From NCBI GenBank assembly GCA_029449235.1, contig JANATG010000012.1, forward strand, positions 496,001-560,000: a stretch of 64,000 nucleotides of DNA, in the 5' to 3' direction. Below, piece by piece: positions 23,384 to 33,653 of this stretch (its first letter is position 1; the number at the start of each line of letters is the position of its first letter). The position numbers were made by a program, and so were the translations under genes. The notes under the pieces are model-generated. The model saw only the letters and a list, made by a program, of their open reading frames with translations, was not told the origin of the DNA and made no database searches. This DNA is from Linnemannia schmuckeri (lineage: Eukaryota; Mortierellomycota; Mortierellomycetes; Mortierellales; Mortierellaceae).

Positions 23384-25267
23384 CTACAACAAGAGAACGA
23401 TGGCCCCAGCGGCGGTTGCCAAGAACCCAGCAGCAACAGACTTTCCAGTCAGCAATGAACCCGCAGCAGCATTGGCTCCTTTGCTGCTGCCATCGCTATT
23501 TCCAGAACCTCCATTGGTAGTACCGTTCTTTCCAGAAGTGGCTCCAGTGGCCGCAATTCCGTTCCAGGTGACCTTGTTGACCTTGGCCACCGTCTCGGTC
23601 AAGGACCCCTTCTGGTAGAAATCAACGGCAACAAAGCTGGGGATCTGCTTGAAGGTGGTCTGACATGAGTTGATGTGCGAAATCAGGTCGGGGCCGTTGG
23701 TTTGATCGGCAGCGTCTGGTTGGGGGATCGAGATTGTGTCTCCTTGCAGAGTGAAGACTCCTGAAATAAAATGGTTCAAGACATACATCTACGAAAAAAT
23801 TTACGAAAACATATTGCATATATACAATTAGTTACGCGTCGTGGTTATAATTGTATGAGTTACATGGTACCTTGCGCAGTGTTTGTCAGTTAAGAGAAAC
23901 GAAAGACAAGAAGTACCTGCTTGCGCTGATCCTTGGGACGGTCGATGGTGCAGGGATAGGCAGTGCCCTTGGGAATATTGTAAGGGGTCTCAAAGACGAA
24001 ATCGTATTCTGACATTAACCTATCACACGCGAATGTGCATATTGCAGAATGAGAGTCGATTCTAATGACTAGTCCTCAATTACATCTCCAGCCTTCATCA
24101 ACCTTCCGTACTAGCATTACGCCTACTCTTTTTCGCGTCTCTTACTCCTCACATCCTTCCTTATATTCTTAGCAGGAACAATTTGAGCTTGCTGCCTTAC
24201 CATGGGACGGTTGCATCGGCGCCGCTGTCAATAAAGTTCACAAGACGCTTCTTGCTGGAAATCATCTGTGCAAGAGTGGGCCATGCAGTAGCTCCTTTGG
24301 CCTGGGCGTGAAGATATGGGCTCAATCCAGCGGCAGCATAGACAGCCTAGATCAAAAATTTTTGTTTCGTGCGAGATGAGTGAGTGAGCTGAGAGGTTTT
24401 GTATTTGATTATTTATACGAGACGAAAAATAGAGGCTGTGATATTTTTGGCGTGTAGCTGGGCTTTTGATTGTTCTATTTACCTGGAATTGAGCTGGCTT
24501 CAGATTGGCAGCGTTCTCCCAAAGAATGGTGATGACCTGTTCATTCATACGTGTTTTGAAAAGCAGGAGAAGACATGCAAGGTTAGTCCCGGCGAAGATT
24601 GTACCAAAATGGCATCCGTGGCAAATTAATGACGGAAGGAGACACAAAAATGAAGGAGGTGGTGCTTCTTTTGCTAGTTCTTGTAGGAACATGACGATTG
24701 CTGACCATGATCTTTGTATAGACCGGATGGTTATATCAGTTAAAACGAACCTCGTTGGGGTTGGCGTCCATGAATGTCTTGATCTGAGCGAGTGTAGCCG
24801 AGAGGGGACCTCCATCCAACACATTGCCTAAATCCAAATGATGAAAGTATCAATGCAGCATTGATGCATGAACAATTGATGGTAAAGCATGTCAGTTATC
24901 GAGCATAGGTTTGTTTTGCCGAGGTTGGGTTTGGTTGGAGGTCGCGAAGAAAAAGTTCCTTACACATGGTGTGACAGAGTTGAATCTCATTAGAGTTGCC
25001 GGATGGAGCAGCGTAGGCATCGAGCATGAATGCACGAATGCCATCTTTGAGCTGGGTAGGGATGTTGTTGATTTGGTTGGTGGCGAGTCCATTAGGAGGA
25101 TTGAAGGCGTAGGCGTTGTGTGCAGTAGGGTAGGAGACCTTGTCGTAGGTCCTCGAACACAACTCCGCGTAGCCATTGCACTGCTGCTGGGCGTCGGCTT
25201 GTTGAACCCAGGAAGAGGACGAGGCCAAAAGGATGCCGACTGTAAGGAAGAGAGATGAGCGGACCAT
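23384..25267 (-). CDS. Secreted, GPI-type PLC-like phosphodiesterase
   Basis: Six exons: 24964-25267, 24751-24827, 24483-24536, 24201-24346, 23917-24019, 23384-23788, giving 362 aa. Every junction keeps frame; the second intron uses GTTCGT as donor. A signal peptide (SSLFLTVGILLASSSSWVQQ) precedes mature QQCNGYAELCSRTYDKVSY. The PI-PLC X-like fold is suggested by SYPTAHNAYAF (first catalytic-type His) and by the strand-end motif IQLCHTMC (second His). These are followed by LIxTLW-like VITILWENAA and by RLVNFIDSG and EYDFVFETPY. Such proteins are annotated as PLC-like phosphodiesterases; a substrate is rarely proven. The C-terminus is Gly/Ser/Asn-rich and ends in a hydrophobic stretch (SVAAGFLATAAGAIVLLL), fitting GPI attachment to membrane or wall. 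Confidence 0.88.
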
Positions 25268-25607
25268 GAATGGAAAGGGAGAAGAAGCGTTGACAAAGGA
25301 GAATGAGGGTGGGAGAGTGTGTCGTGAAGATGAATTCCGAAAGTGATGGGGTCCAATGGGGGTTTTGTGGAGAAGAAGAGAGGGACAAAAAACAAGAAGA
25401 GAGACTGGGCGCGAGCAAAGGTGAATGGAAGGTTAGCTGTAGTGGTCACGTGTAGCATTACTTCAAGGTTCATGAACAAATGAAGCAGAGTACAGAAGAG
25501 GGGAGAGCAGCGCACGACAAATGAATGCACGAAGTCATTGAATTCAGCGGTACAAGATTCCCCCTTTATCTAGACACGATTTCTTTTCTCACGCCAATTG
25601 TGTTTTA

Positions 25608-25738
25608 CTGCTGCTGCTGTTGTTGTTGCTACTGTTGTTGTTATTACTGTTGTTGTTGTTACTGTTGTTGTTGTTACTGTTGTTGTTGTTACTGTTGTTG
25701 TTGTTACTGTTGTTGTTGTTGCTGTTGTTATTATTGCT
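25608..25738. repeat. Trinucleotide repeat array
   Basis: About 130 nt of TGT-type triplets with TAC interruptions. The core is roughly five copies of an 18-nt unit (TACTGTTGTTGTTGT plus one TGT), flanked by looser TGC/TTA triplets. It lies in a non-coding interval. Confidence 0.85.
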
Positions 25739-26837
25739 ACCGATGCCTGTGTTTATTTTTTTGTCGTTGCGCTATTTATCCCCAAATATACAAAGAGAGG
25801 GATGCTCATCTTGGTGCAATGAAGTTGTTGTGATTATGTTCATGTCGATAAACTTGGCGAGCAAACGGTAGGTTACAGGGCTGGACTGTGTTCCTGAGCT
25901 ACACATTGAAAGAAGAACGCGTTGGGCAGAGAAGTCTCTGAAACTAGTAGTAGTATTGTTATTTTGTATTGTAAAGTATCGGCAAGAAAATGGGTGGAAA
26001 AACAAAATTGATAAAAGTAGGAATGATCGACGGATGACTGGAATGTGTAAGACAATTCGACGATGAGTGATGGTGCCTGAATTCGACCAAATGAACTGAT
26101 TTCAAAGGCATGTTTTATTGGCGGCGCCAGATTTAACGGTAACAGCGAGGGAGTGAGCCAAAGAGAAGCCGGGCGTTCGAAAAAAAAAAAAAAAAAAAAA
26201 AAAAAAGAAAAAAAAACAAATACTTGGACTGCAGGAGAGAAAAAGAAAAAAAAAGAAAGAAAAATGGGAGCCAAAGAATCGACAGAAAAACATAGGACAC
26301 ATGCATGCATAAATAACAACATGATTGCTGAAAGAGAGGCAAAGACGGCGGAGAAAAAATCAAAACGGACAACAAGAGCAAGGGTAAAGAATTTTTAAGC
26401 TTTTTTCAAGGCTGATCAGCATCCGCTTGGCACGGAGAACCCTATTTACGTTGAAAGAGAGTGGTGAAACGGCTCAGTAGAACAGTATCAACACAACATC
26501 ATCAACGACAGACATACATTTCCTGCCCTCTATGTTGGATTGTAGAAGAGGGAGAAATGAGTTTCGCAATGGTAATGTTTGCGTGCCTGAATAAGTGAGT
26601 AGTTTTTACAGCGTGAGACGTGACAGAGGATAAAGACAAGGATGTCGTCGGTACCGTCCCCAGTCAGAGACCACAACCAAGAAACGAGAACAGCCCTGCT
26701 CTTGCAACAACGCAATGTATCTTTCTTCCTGTTGTCTCTGTCGCTCTTTATATATTTCTCTCTTCTCGCCAGATGCCAGGTCCTTTTCTCTTTTCTTTTC
26801 ATTTTCTCGTCTTCATTGTCATCTTCCACTTCCTCAT

Positions 26838-26910
26838 TCACTACTCACTCACTCGCTCACTCGCTCACTCACTCAGTCATCCATTCATTCATCCATTCAT
26901 TCATCCTGTT
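26838..26910. repeat. Tetranucleotide repeats (CTCA then ATTC)
   Basis: Two adjacent short arrays: CTCACTCGCTCA-type units, then CATTCATTCATC-type units, upstream of the gene at 27434. Confidence 0.7.
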
Positions 26911-27433
26911 GGTTTCTGCGGCACTGCCTATATACAGGCGAAGGGTCCTAGCTCTTCCTTGTTTCTCGCCTCTTCCTTAAAGGTCATTTTGCTCTTGGAT
27001 TCTTTGTGCCCTCGAAGAGTGAACACAGCCCTGATCCCCCCCGTCCTTTATTTTTATTTTTTGTTAGAAAATCATCCTACAGCCGCTTTTTAGTCCTCTT
27101 TTTTAGTGTTTTTACTTTTCTCATTCCAGCGCTTCCTCCTTCCCTGTCTCTTTGTCATCGCCCTCGCCGTACACTCTCTCTTTCGCTTTAAAAGTTCTTC
27201 CTTTTTTCTTTTCTCTTCTTCTTTCTCCTTCTCTCCCTCTTTTCTCTTCTCTCCTCTCTTCTCTTCTTTTTCTTCATCCTCACCCTCGATCCATATCAGA
27301 GTTTTATCATTTTCATTCTCAACCTACGTCTGGTATTTTTAACCTTTTTCTTCCTCTCACTCATTTCCTCCCTTACACTTGCACGATCGTCATCAACAAT
27401 AACGGCAGACAGACAAACAACCAACAACATATA

Positions 27434-28975
27434 ATGTCTTCTTCACTATCACAACACAGAAGTCCTACTCCCATGTCCTCACAATACCTTTCCCCTCAAC
27501 AACACTCATCCTATGCATCATCCATCTCATCTGCATCCGTATCAAGACCCTCTTCGCCCGCTTCCATCCTCCTCGCCTCGACTACCCCTGCCCCCTCACC
27601 TCCTCATTCCCCCGTATCGTTCCACTCAAAAACAATGAACATCAACAGCCCTCCGTCCAGTGCATCTTCGCCAACAACCTCAGGAACCAGCAACAGTAGT
27701 GCCAGCAGCAGCAAGATGAACACAATCGTGTCAATAGTTACCCAGTTTGAACATCAGCAGCAACAGTCCGCCAATTCATCGTCGTCACTACCTCCAGATA
27801 TTTCCGCCAACAGCCCAAACCTGTTTTCACTCAGCACGATCACATCGCTACTCTTTTACCAGCCCATTACGCGGATAGTCGTTGTGCTGACAGTACTACA
27901 GAGTCTTTTGGGATTGGGAGGCAAGTTCCCAGAGCACTGCTCGGCACCATCATACACACTTTACGGAGGCGAATATCTAGGACTCTTGATCTCGCCATTT
28001 GTTGTGCCATTAACTCCGACGTTGTTAAAGTCTGCTCACCAGACGCCTGTCATTGCCGTCATGCTGGCGATCTCGAACCTCATCAGTTTCGGGCTGTTCG
28101 AGAAGCGATTGACGACTGTGTTCCGCGGCAACAGAACTAAACGGAGCAACATCAGCATCAACCGTAACAGCACACGGATCTTTCGCAACCTGGTCTTGGT
28201 CATTGTTGTCCTTGTCATGGGTCTTCGCCAATTGCTTGGATTCATCTTCAATCGAGCTCTGGGGTGGGCATACCCATCTCTGTTCTTCAGTGAATCTGTC
28301 ATCGAATGCAATCTCGGTAGGTTTATATCGCATGAAATTGCAGGGGACAATGACTCCAGCAAAAGAATAAGGATTTTCAGAGCTGAGCTTTGATGAGCCA
28401 ACCTTTACTGTTCGAGCGAGGTGTAAACACGGCGATGGCGGTGCTTTTTCACAGACTCTGCTATTTTCCCTCCTTCTTTTCACCGTTTTTCCCGTCTTTG
28501 CCAGCCCTTTCAGGATGAGCGTTTTGCATAAACGAGCGGACAGAAGACCTACTTTTTACTTTTCGTTTTCCACTTTGTGAATGAATGAGGGAAGGACAAG
28601 AGGAGGCGATGACGGATGAGAGATGATCGGGGCTGAATCAGGACCTTTTTGCATCGCCCGGTCGTTGGGCGATGACGACTTTTTTCTTTCTCCTGTGTTT
28701 CCCTTTTTTACTACTCCCTCCCCTCCCCCTCGCCTCACACCTCGCCTCATCTTGCCTCCAACCTCGTCCACAGACATTCCAATACCTTAGTTATTTATAT
28801 CCTGGGACAGAGGGAAAGCGAGAGATAGCCTAGATAGCCTGTGCGCACATATGTTGCAATTGACAGCAGCCCTCCCTTTGTTGCTTGTCATTGCCTGGGT
28901 CACCCAGTCTAGGCTGTCCAGGGGTAGTTTGTTGTGTGTTCTTTGTTCGTTATGTCATACAAAAAGAGGAAATAT

Positions 28976-29012
<37 letters not shown>

Positions 29013-30635
29013 AATTCAGGAACCTACAATGAGATAACGTTTTTACTAGTTACTAATCCTTTTTTTTGGCCTCTTATGTCATGTCTACTTCAATGCTAGG
29101 TCTTGCTCCATTCCTCTTTGCTCTCTTGGTTATCCAAGCTTTCTTGCCCGATGACCCCGATCCAAGGCTATCATTGACAACATCGACAACATCGACATCG
29201 ATCTTTGCCTTCCGTCGCATCTACGTCCAAATCATACTGTGTCTCTTCAACGTCATTCCCAAGGCAATCGTCTGGTGGGCAGGATCGGGTCTTATTGTCG
29301 GATTCGTCGTCTCGCTTGGTGTTGCTTACCAGCGCAGGATGGGTCGATGGGGCGGAAAAGTCAGGATCACCCTCTATGAAAAGCATTCTAAGTACAAGGA
29401 TGCGGCGCAGGAACAGCAGCTTTGGCAGGATCAAAGTGCCCTTGTTGGATTGGGCATCACCGACGGCCAGGACTTCTCTATGACCTCCATGGTCAGCAAC
29501 GACAGCAAGGAAACCAGCGACGATTCAGATTCGGACTCGGACGCTCGTATGTCTTTGGAATCAACAGCAGCGTCATCACCAGTTCTGCCAACAACAAACT
29601 TTTCGGCAGTACCAGAATACATAAAGGAGAGGACTACTTCGTACATTGTCAGACGACTCGGAGGATACGTCTTGCCCATGATCTCGATCCTTTTCTTTAT
29701 CTTGGTCGCCACAAACCAGCTGCACAAGTACAGGCCCAACGTCTCGAATGACGTGTTGAACAACTCAATCGAGCCCACCTCGCCCTTCCTGCTGACTCTC
29801 GTTATGATGACGGCACCCAGACGGGACGGTATGGCATTTATCAAGCAGACCCTGTCATCGTACCTCGACGCCTTCCCGGACGTGGATCAGCCAGCGCACC
29901 CACTCTACTCCCGGATCCAGGTTATTGTCTACACTCATGTCACGGACCATCCAGCATTTGACGAGGCTAGGACCTTCTTTGAGACAAACCCCAAGGCACG
30001 CAGGCATGTCAAATGGATCCGCGAGGATGGGGCAGAGAAGAGCCAGCGCAAGCATCTTATCAGCGCAATTCGCAAGATTGGCACCTCAGAGGATTCGGTC
30101 TATCTGGGCATCATGGAGGACGATTTCCCTTTCTGCGAAGGAGGCTTTCAAACCATGCTGAACACAATTTACGAGGCCGATCGACAGGTCAAGAACCATT
30201 GTGGCGTCTTTATTACCACTGGAGGCAGTGGTCTGATCTTCAAGCGGTCGGTGGCCTTGACGGCCTCGTTTGTTCTGGAGCAGGACGAGTTGGCGAAGCA
30301 GCGCGGGATGGCAGTTCCTGCACCCGATCAGGCACTTCAGAACTGCATGTTGGGCCAGCACGATTACTGCTCGGGCTGTGCGGGGACTATGGTGATCAGT
30401 AAGACGCTTCTCCAGGGACATCTTGGGCATAATGCCTCGACCAGTGGAGGAGAGTACAGCCCCAAGGACTTTCAATGCGGCTGGCGCCATCCTTTCGTAA
30501 GTGTCTCCGGTTCTTTTTTTGTGTATAATTGATGGCTAGCATCGTTGGTATTTGCACTTGGAAGCTAACCCTAACTCTGTTTTCGTTCTTGTTCATTACC
30601 CATAGCACGGCGAGCCAAACACCCATGTCCTCTAA
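27434..30635 (+). CDS. Multi-span membrane protein fused to a glycosyltransferase-like domain
   Basis: Three exons: 27434-28316, 29100-30496, 30606-30635, giving 769 aa. Residues 1-140 are Ser/Pro-rich and probably cytoplasmic. Several hydrophobic helices follow (RIVVVLTVLQSLLG, FRNLVLVIVVLVMGLRQLLG, PFLFALLVIQAFL, IILCLFNVIPKAIVWW), then a Ser/Asp-rich loop and a further helix (GYVLPMISILFFILVATN). The C-terminal ~260 residues look like a glycosyltransferase: LLTLVMMTAPRR, then YLGIMEDDFPFCEGG (acidic EDD in place of DXD), TTGGSGLIFKRS, and a Cys-rich end finishing GWRHPFHGEPNTHVL. This resembles MGAT4/GT54-like or PGAP4-like enzymes (uncertain). The helix arrangement before it may be rhomboid-like (uncertain). 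Exon 2 alone spans the last helices and the enzyme domain, so the fusion is not a splicing artefact. The last exon is 30 nt. Start choice: the first ATG of the frame. Confidence 0.78.
28977..29011. repeat. Poly(T) tract in intron 1
   Basis: Thirty-five consecutive T in the 783-nt first intron of the glycosyltransferase-like gene, about 88 nt before the 3' splice site. Confidence 0.9.
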
Positions 30636-30865
30636 AATTCAGGATATCTGCGCTGTTATTTTTTTTTATTCCTATTTGCATTCCAGCGAGACAACACCCT
30701 CCCAACAGGACAGACACGCTTTTCACTTTCTTCCCCCTCTACCTACACACTCTTCATAATCTCTCACCTAATTATCGTTTTCAACCAAAAAGCATTCATT
30801 TTTTGTGGTTTGTTTTGTCGACATAGACTCTCTTTTTACACATTACACACATCCTTCACCCACCC

Positions 30866-30909
30866 ACACACACACACACACGCACACACATATATATATA
30901 TATATATAC
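30866..30909. repeat. (CA)n/(TA)n microsatellite
   Basis: CA repeats running directly into TA repeats, in non-coding sequence downstream of the glycosyltransferase-like gene. Confidence 0.8.
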
Positions 30910-31199
30910 ATACACACACTTTGTACAATAGTCAATCAGATAAACTAATAAATGTCTCGAGATTACTCTATTTAAAACAGTCTTCTTGATGAATTGGGTA
31001 ATAACCTTGACAACCGGTTTGTTGCGTCCTCGATTCTATGTGATCACGCCAACAAAGCAACAAAAAAAAATTCGTGTCGATATATGTGTCTCAATTGTTG
31101 AATGATAGAAATGGTGATGGTGATGATGACGATGGATATGATGGACATGGTCAGGTTGAGAATGGATATTCAACTTGCAGCTAGGTTGGGCTTGTTAAA

Positions 31200-31380
31200 T
31201 CAAAAAAATCGAAAGAATGAACTTGCAACCCGGATAAGTTCTCGCAATGTCTCTGGAAAGGGCTTCTTTGATCCTTCGGGCACATCGTTTTGTAAAACGC
31301 CACAGGCTCGGATGTATTTTGCGTATGATGGTGGAGCACTGACAGGGTCATTCATGCTGAGTAGTCGGATTTCGGCATGT
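31200..31380 (-). pseudogene. Coding-like exon or gene fragment, unknown
   Basis: On the minus strand, an AG at 31381-31382 is followed by 59 codons to a TGA at 31200-31202. The frame includes MNDPVSAPPSYAKYIRACGV and KKPFPETLRELIRVASS. The codon choice and amino acid mix look like protein, but no start and no clearly linked upstream exon were found. A second coding-like end (LLPDFEKVKSMFTERRQ, stop at 31623) lies upstream on the same strand in a different frame. Either a split gene that I cannot assemble or a decayed copy. Confidence 0.3.
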
Positions 31381-32769
31381 CTATGACCAGAGGGCTAGGG
31401 ATGCCAATATGCTTTGAGCAGGAGAATCGGGTGAGTCGAACTGAGGCAGCGATGCCCAGGATATATTTTAAATATTCGACAGTTTTTTGAATAACCTAAA
31501 AAAAAGGGTCTGGTCGATGCCGAAATATAGGACGATTTGGCGAAGGCGATATGTTGAAATGTCGAACGAGGACGATATTCTTTACCAGTTCTAATTGCCA
31601 GATCTGGTCTGGTAGCTACTGATTATTGACGACGTTCAGTGAACATAGATTTCACTTTTTCAAAGTCGGGAAGCAAATCCACAGTGAAAAACACGAAGAG
31701 AAGGATTGGAGATGTTTTTGCGGGCTGTGGAAGAAAAGGAGAGGAAGAAGAAACGACAGAAAAGATATGCTTATGCATTCTCTGCATCCTTCTTGAGTGA
31801 TCGACGACGGGGAGCATGTGGCATCAAAACAAGATGGTGAAGTACACGTGTGGTCCGTTCTTTCTTATCGCATGGGACCATGGGTACACGGCAGACTAGA
31901 AATCGAGAGATATGATGATGATAGTGGTCGCTACTGTCGTTGTTTGCTATACACATCAATCACTGTCCTATCAGCACGCGTGTTTTTAAGAGACTGGAGT
32001 CAGAACCAAAAGCACTCTCGATCGTCGAAATGTGCCTTTGTGGTCATCGTCACACAATAGAATAGAGGCTCCAAGAGCCAGACTCCATAAAAGAGACTGT
32101 ATCCCAATGCAAGGGGAGCCCAGCAAGGTTGTCGGTTGGTCATTGGAATCCGGAATCATCATTATCTGTCATGGTCACGTTTTTTTTTTTTTTTTTCTTC
32201 CGCCGTTCAACGATATTTTTTTTTTTTTTTTTTTTCGCTTGTCTGTGCAACTGCGTCTTCTCTTTTTCCTTTTCTTTTTTTCTGCTTCTTTACTCCTTCG
32301 CGGTACACTCTCTTCTTTTTTCTCCTTCCCCCTTGTACAAGAACCCTTTCTTGCATTCGTCTTTGAAACACATCCCCTCTTTGTAGGTCGAAAACAACAT
32401 CTCATTCGGTTCTCTTGAAGTGTCTTCATTGTGATCGGCATCTATTTTTTCTCATAAATTAAGAACATATGGTTTTTGTCTTTGGTGCACATTGTTTGCT
32501 TCAGAGCGGAAGACAGACAGACAGGACGTTCCCAAAAGCTCTCACCTTAATTCACAGCGTCCACATGAGAACATGAGGACGAATGGACATCAACCTACTT
32601 TAACTAACCAAGTCGTGATCGCTTCACTTGGTATGCATTCTTTTTTTTTCTTTTCTTAGAACATCACGAACGAACGAACGAACGGAACCAGGAAACAACA
32701 CTCCACCTCATACACGCTACAAAACACTACTCAACAAAACACCAACACAACCAACCGCCAACAACAAAG

Positions 32770-33201
32770 ATGTCGAGCTCAAACTCAAGGCCAGAGCACA
32801 TCCATACCACAACGATGCCAACACCGTCGGCAACCCAACCCCTCCTCCAAGCAACCCCCGGCAAACGCATCGCCCTTCCCATTCGCGTCGAGCCCAAAGT
32901 CTTCTTTGCCAACGAACGTACCTTCCTCTCTTGGCTCAATTTTACAGTCCTCCTCGGATCGCTCGCCATCGGTCTCTTGAACTTTGGTGATCGTATTGGA
33001 CGTATTTCGGCTGGTGTTTTCACGTTCGTGGCCTTGGTTGTCATGATGTATGCTTTGGCCACCTTCCACTGGAGAGCCGATCGTATCCGGAAGAGGTTAC
33101 CCGGCCCCTATGACGATCGTTTTGGACCTACGGTTCTGTGTGTCTTTATCTTGGCCGCCATCTTGATCAACTTTGGGTTGAGATTCAGCGACAACGTCTA
33201 A
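32770..33201 (+). CDS. VTC1: Vacuolar transporter chaperone subunit 1
   Basis: Single exon, 143 aa. VTC1 is the small membrane subunit of the VTC complex, which makes polyphosphate and moves it into the vacuole. After a 40-residue Thr/Pro-rich head comes the DUF202/VTC1 core: RIALPIRVEPKVFFANERTF, then LSWLNFTVLLGSLAIGLLNF, and two more helices with YALATFHWRADRIRKR between them. Three membrane spans are expected. Yeast Vtc1 is 129 residues, so the length fits. The ATG follows an A/C-rich leader (AACAACAAAG). It is convergent with RPC4, whose stop is 450 bp away. Confidence 0.95.
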   Translation: MSSSNSRPEHIHTTTMPTPSATQPLLQATPGKRIALPIRVEPKVFFANERTFLSWLNFTVLLGSLAIGLLNFGDRIGRISAGVFTFVALVVMMYALATFHWRADRIRKRLPGPYDDRFGPTVLCVFILAAILINFGLRFSDNV

Positions 33202-33653
33202 CGAGATCTTTATCAGAGAGAGCAGGATCAGGAAAGGAGGAGAAAAAGTTGTCGGAACAGATGGAATCTTAGACGGAGGGTTGAGGGGAGGAAAGGGCGG
33301 ATGGAAAGAGAGAGGCAGACAGAAGAGTGTGTAACTATCGCTGACTGGCAGCATGGCACGTACGCAGAGTGCAGTAGGAGATGAGGGGTCGCTGGAGCTG
33401 GATAAGGGCTTGACTGTGGGGCTTGCAGGACTTGCTACTTCCCGTGATTCTTCATGGCGCTAGTGGCACTATCTTTCATCATTATTCTTTCCTTTCTTTC
33501 CAATGTTCCCCACGTTGCACGAGTAAAATATACTCTCGACACACGACAAACGCTTTGGCCCTTTTAAACTGTTTATTTTGCTGCTGAGATGATGCTGAGT
33601 ATGTGAGTGAATGAGTGTGTGAGGAAAAAAGAAAAAACAACCAACCAACTGGT

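Larger units (their letters stand above)
25268..27433. other. Intergenic, 2.2 kb, with repeats
   Basis: Divergent spacing between the PLC-like gene (-) and the glycosyltransferase-like gene (+). It contains a TGT/TTA trinucleotide array (25608-25738), a 27-nt A tract (26180-26206), a CTCA/ATTC repeat run (about 26838-26910) and a long CT-rich leader (27100-27400) in front of the ATG at 27434. Open frames across the leader lack an ATG and are low complexity. Confidence 0.55.
30636..32769. other. Intergenic, 2.1 kb, with coding-like fragments
   Basis: The first 300 bp are the 3' region of the glycosyltransferase-like gene, with a CA/TA repeat at 30866-30909. 31200-31960 on the minus strand has coding-like fragments (next entry). 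32180-32235 carries two T runs of 17 and 20. From 32640 the leader of VTC1 begins, with a short GAAC repeat near 32666-32686. Confidence 0.5.

Noticed and set aside
27152..27433. Upstream extension of the glycosyltransferase-like frame
   Set aside because: The frame opens with TTG, is low complexity (Ser/Phe/Leu from CT-rich leader), and the first ATG is at 27434.
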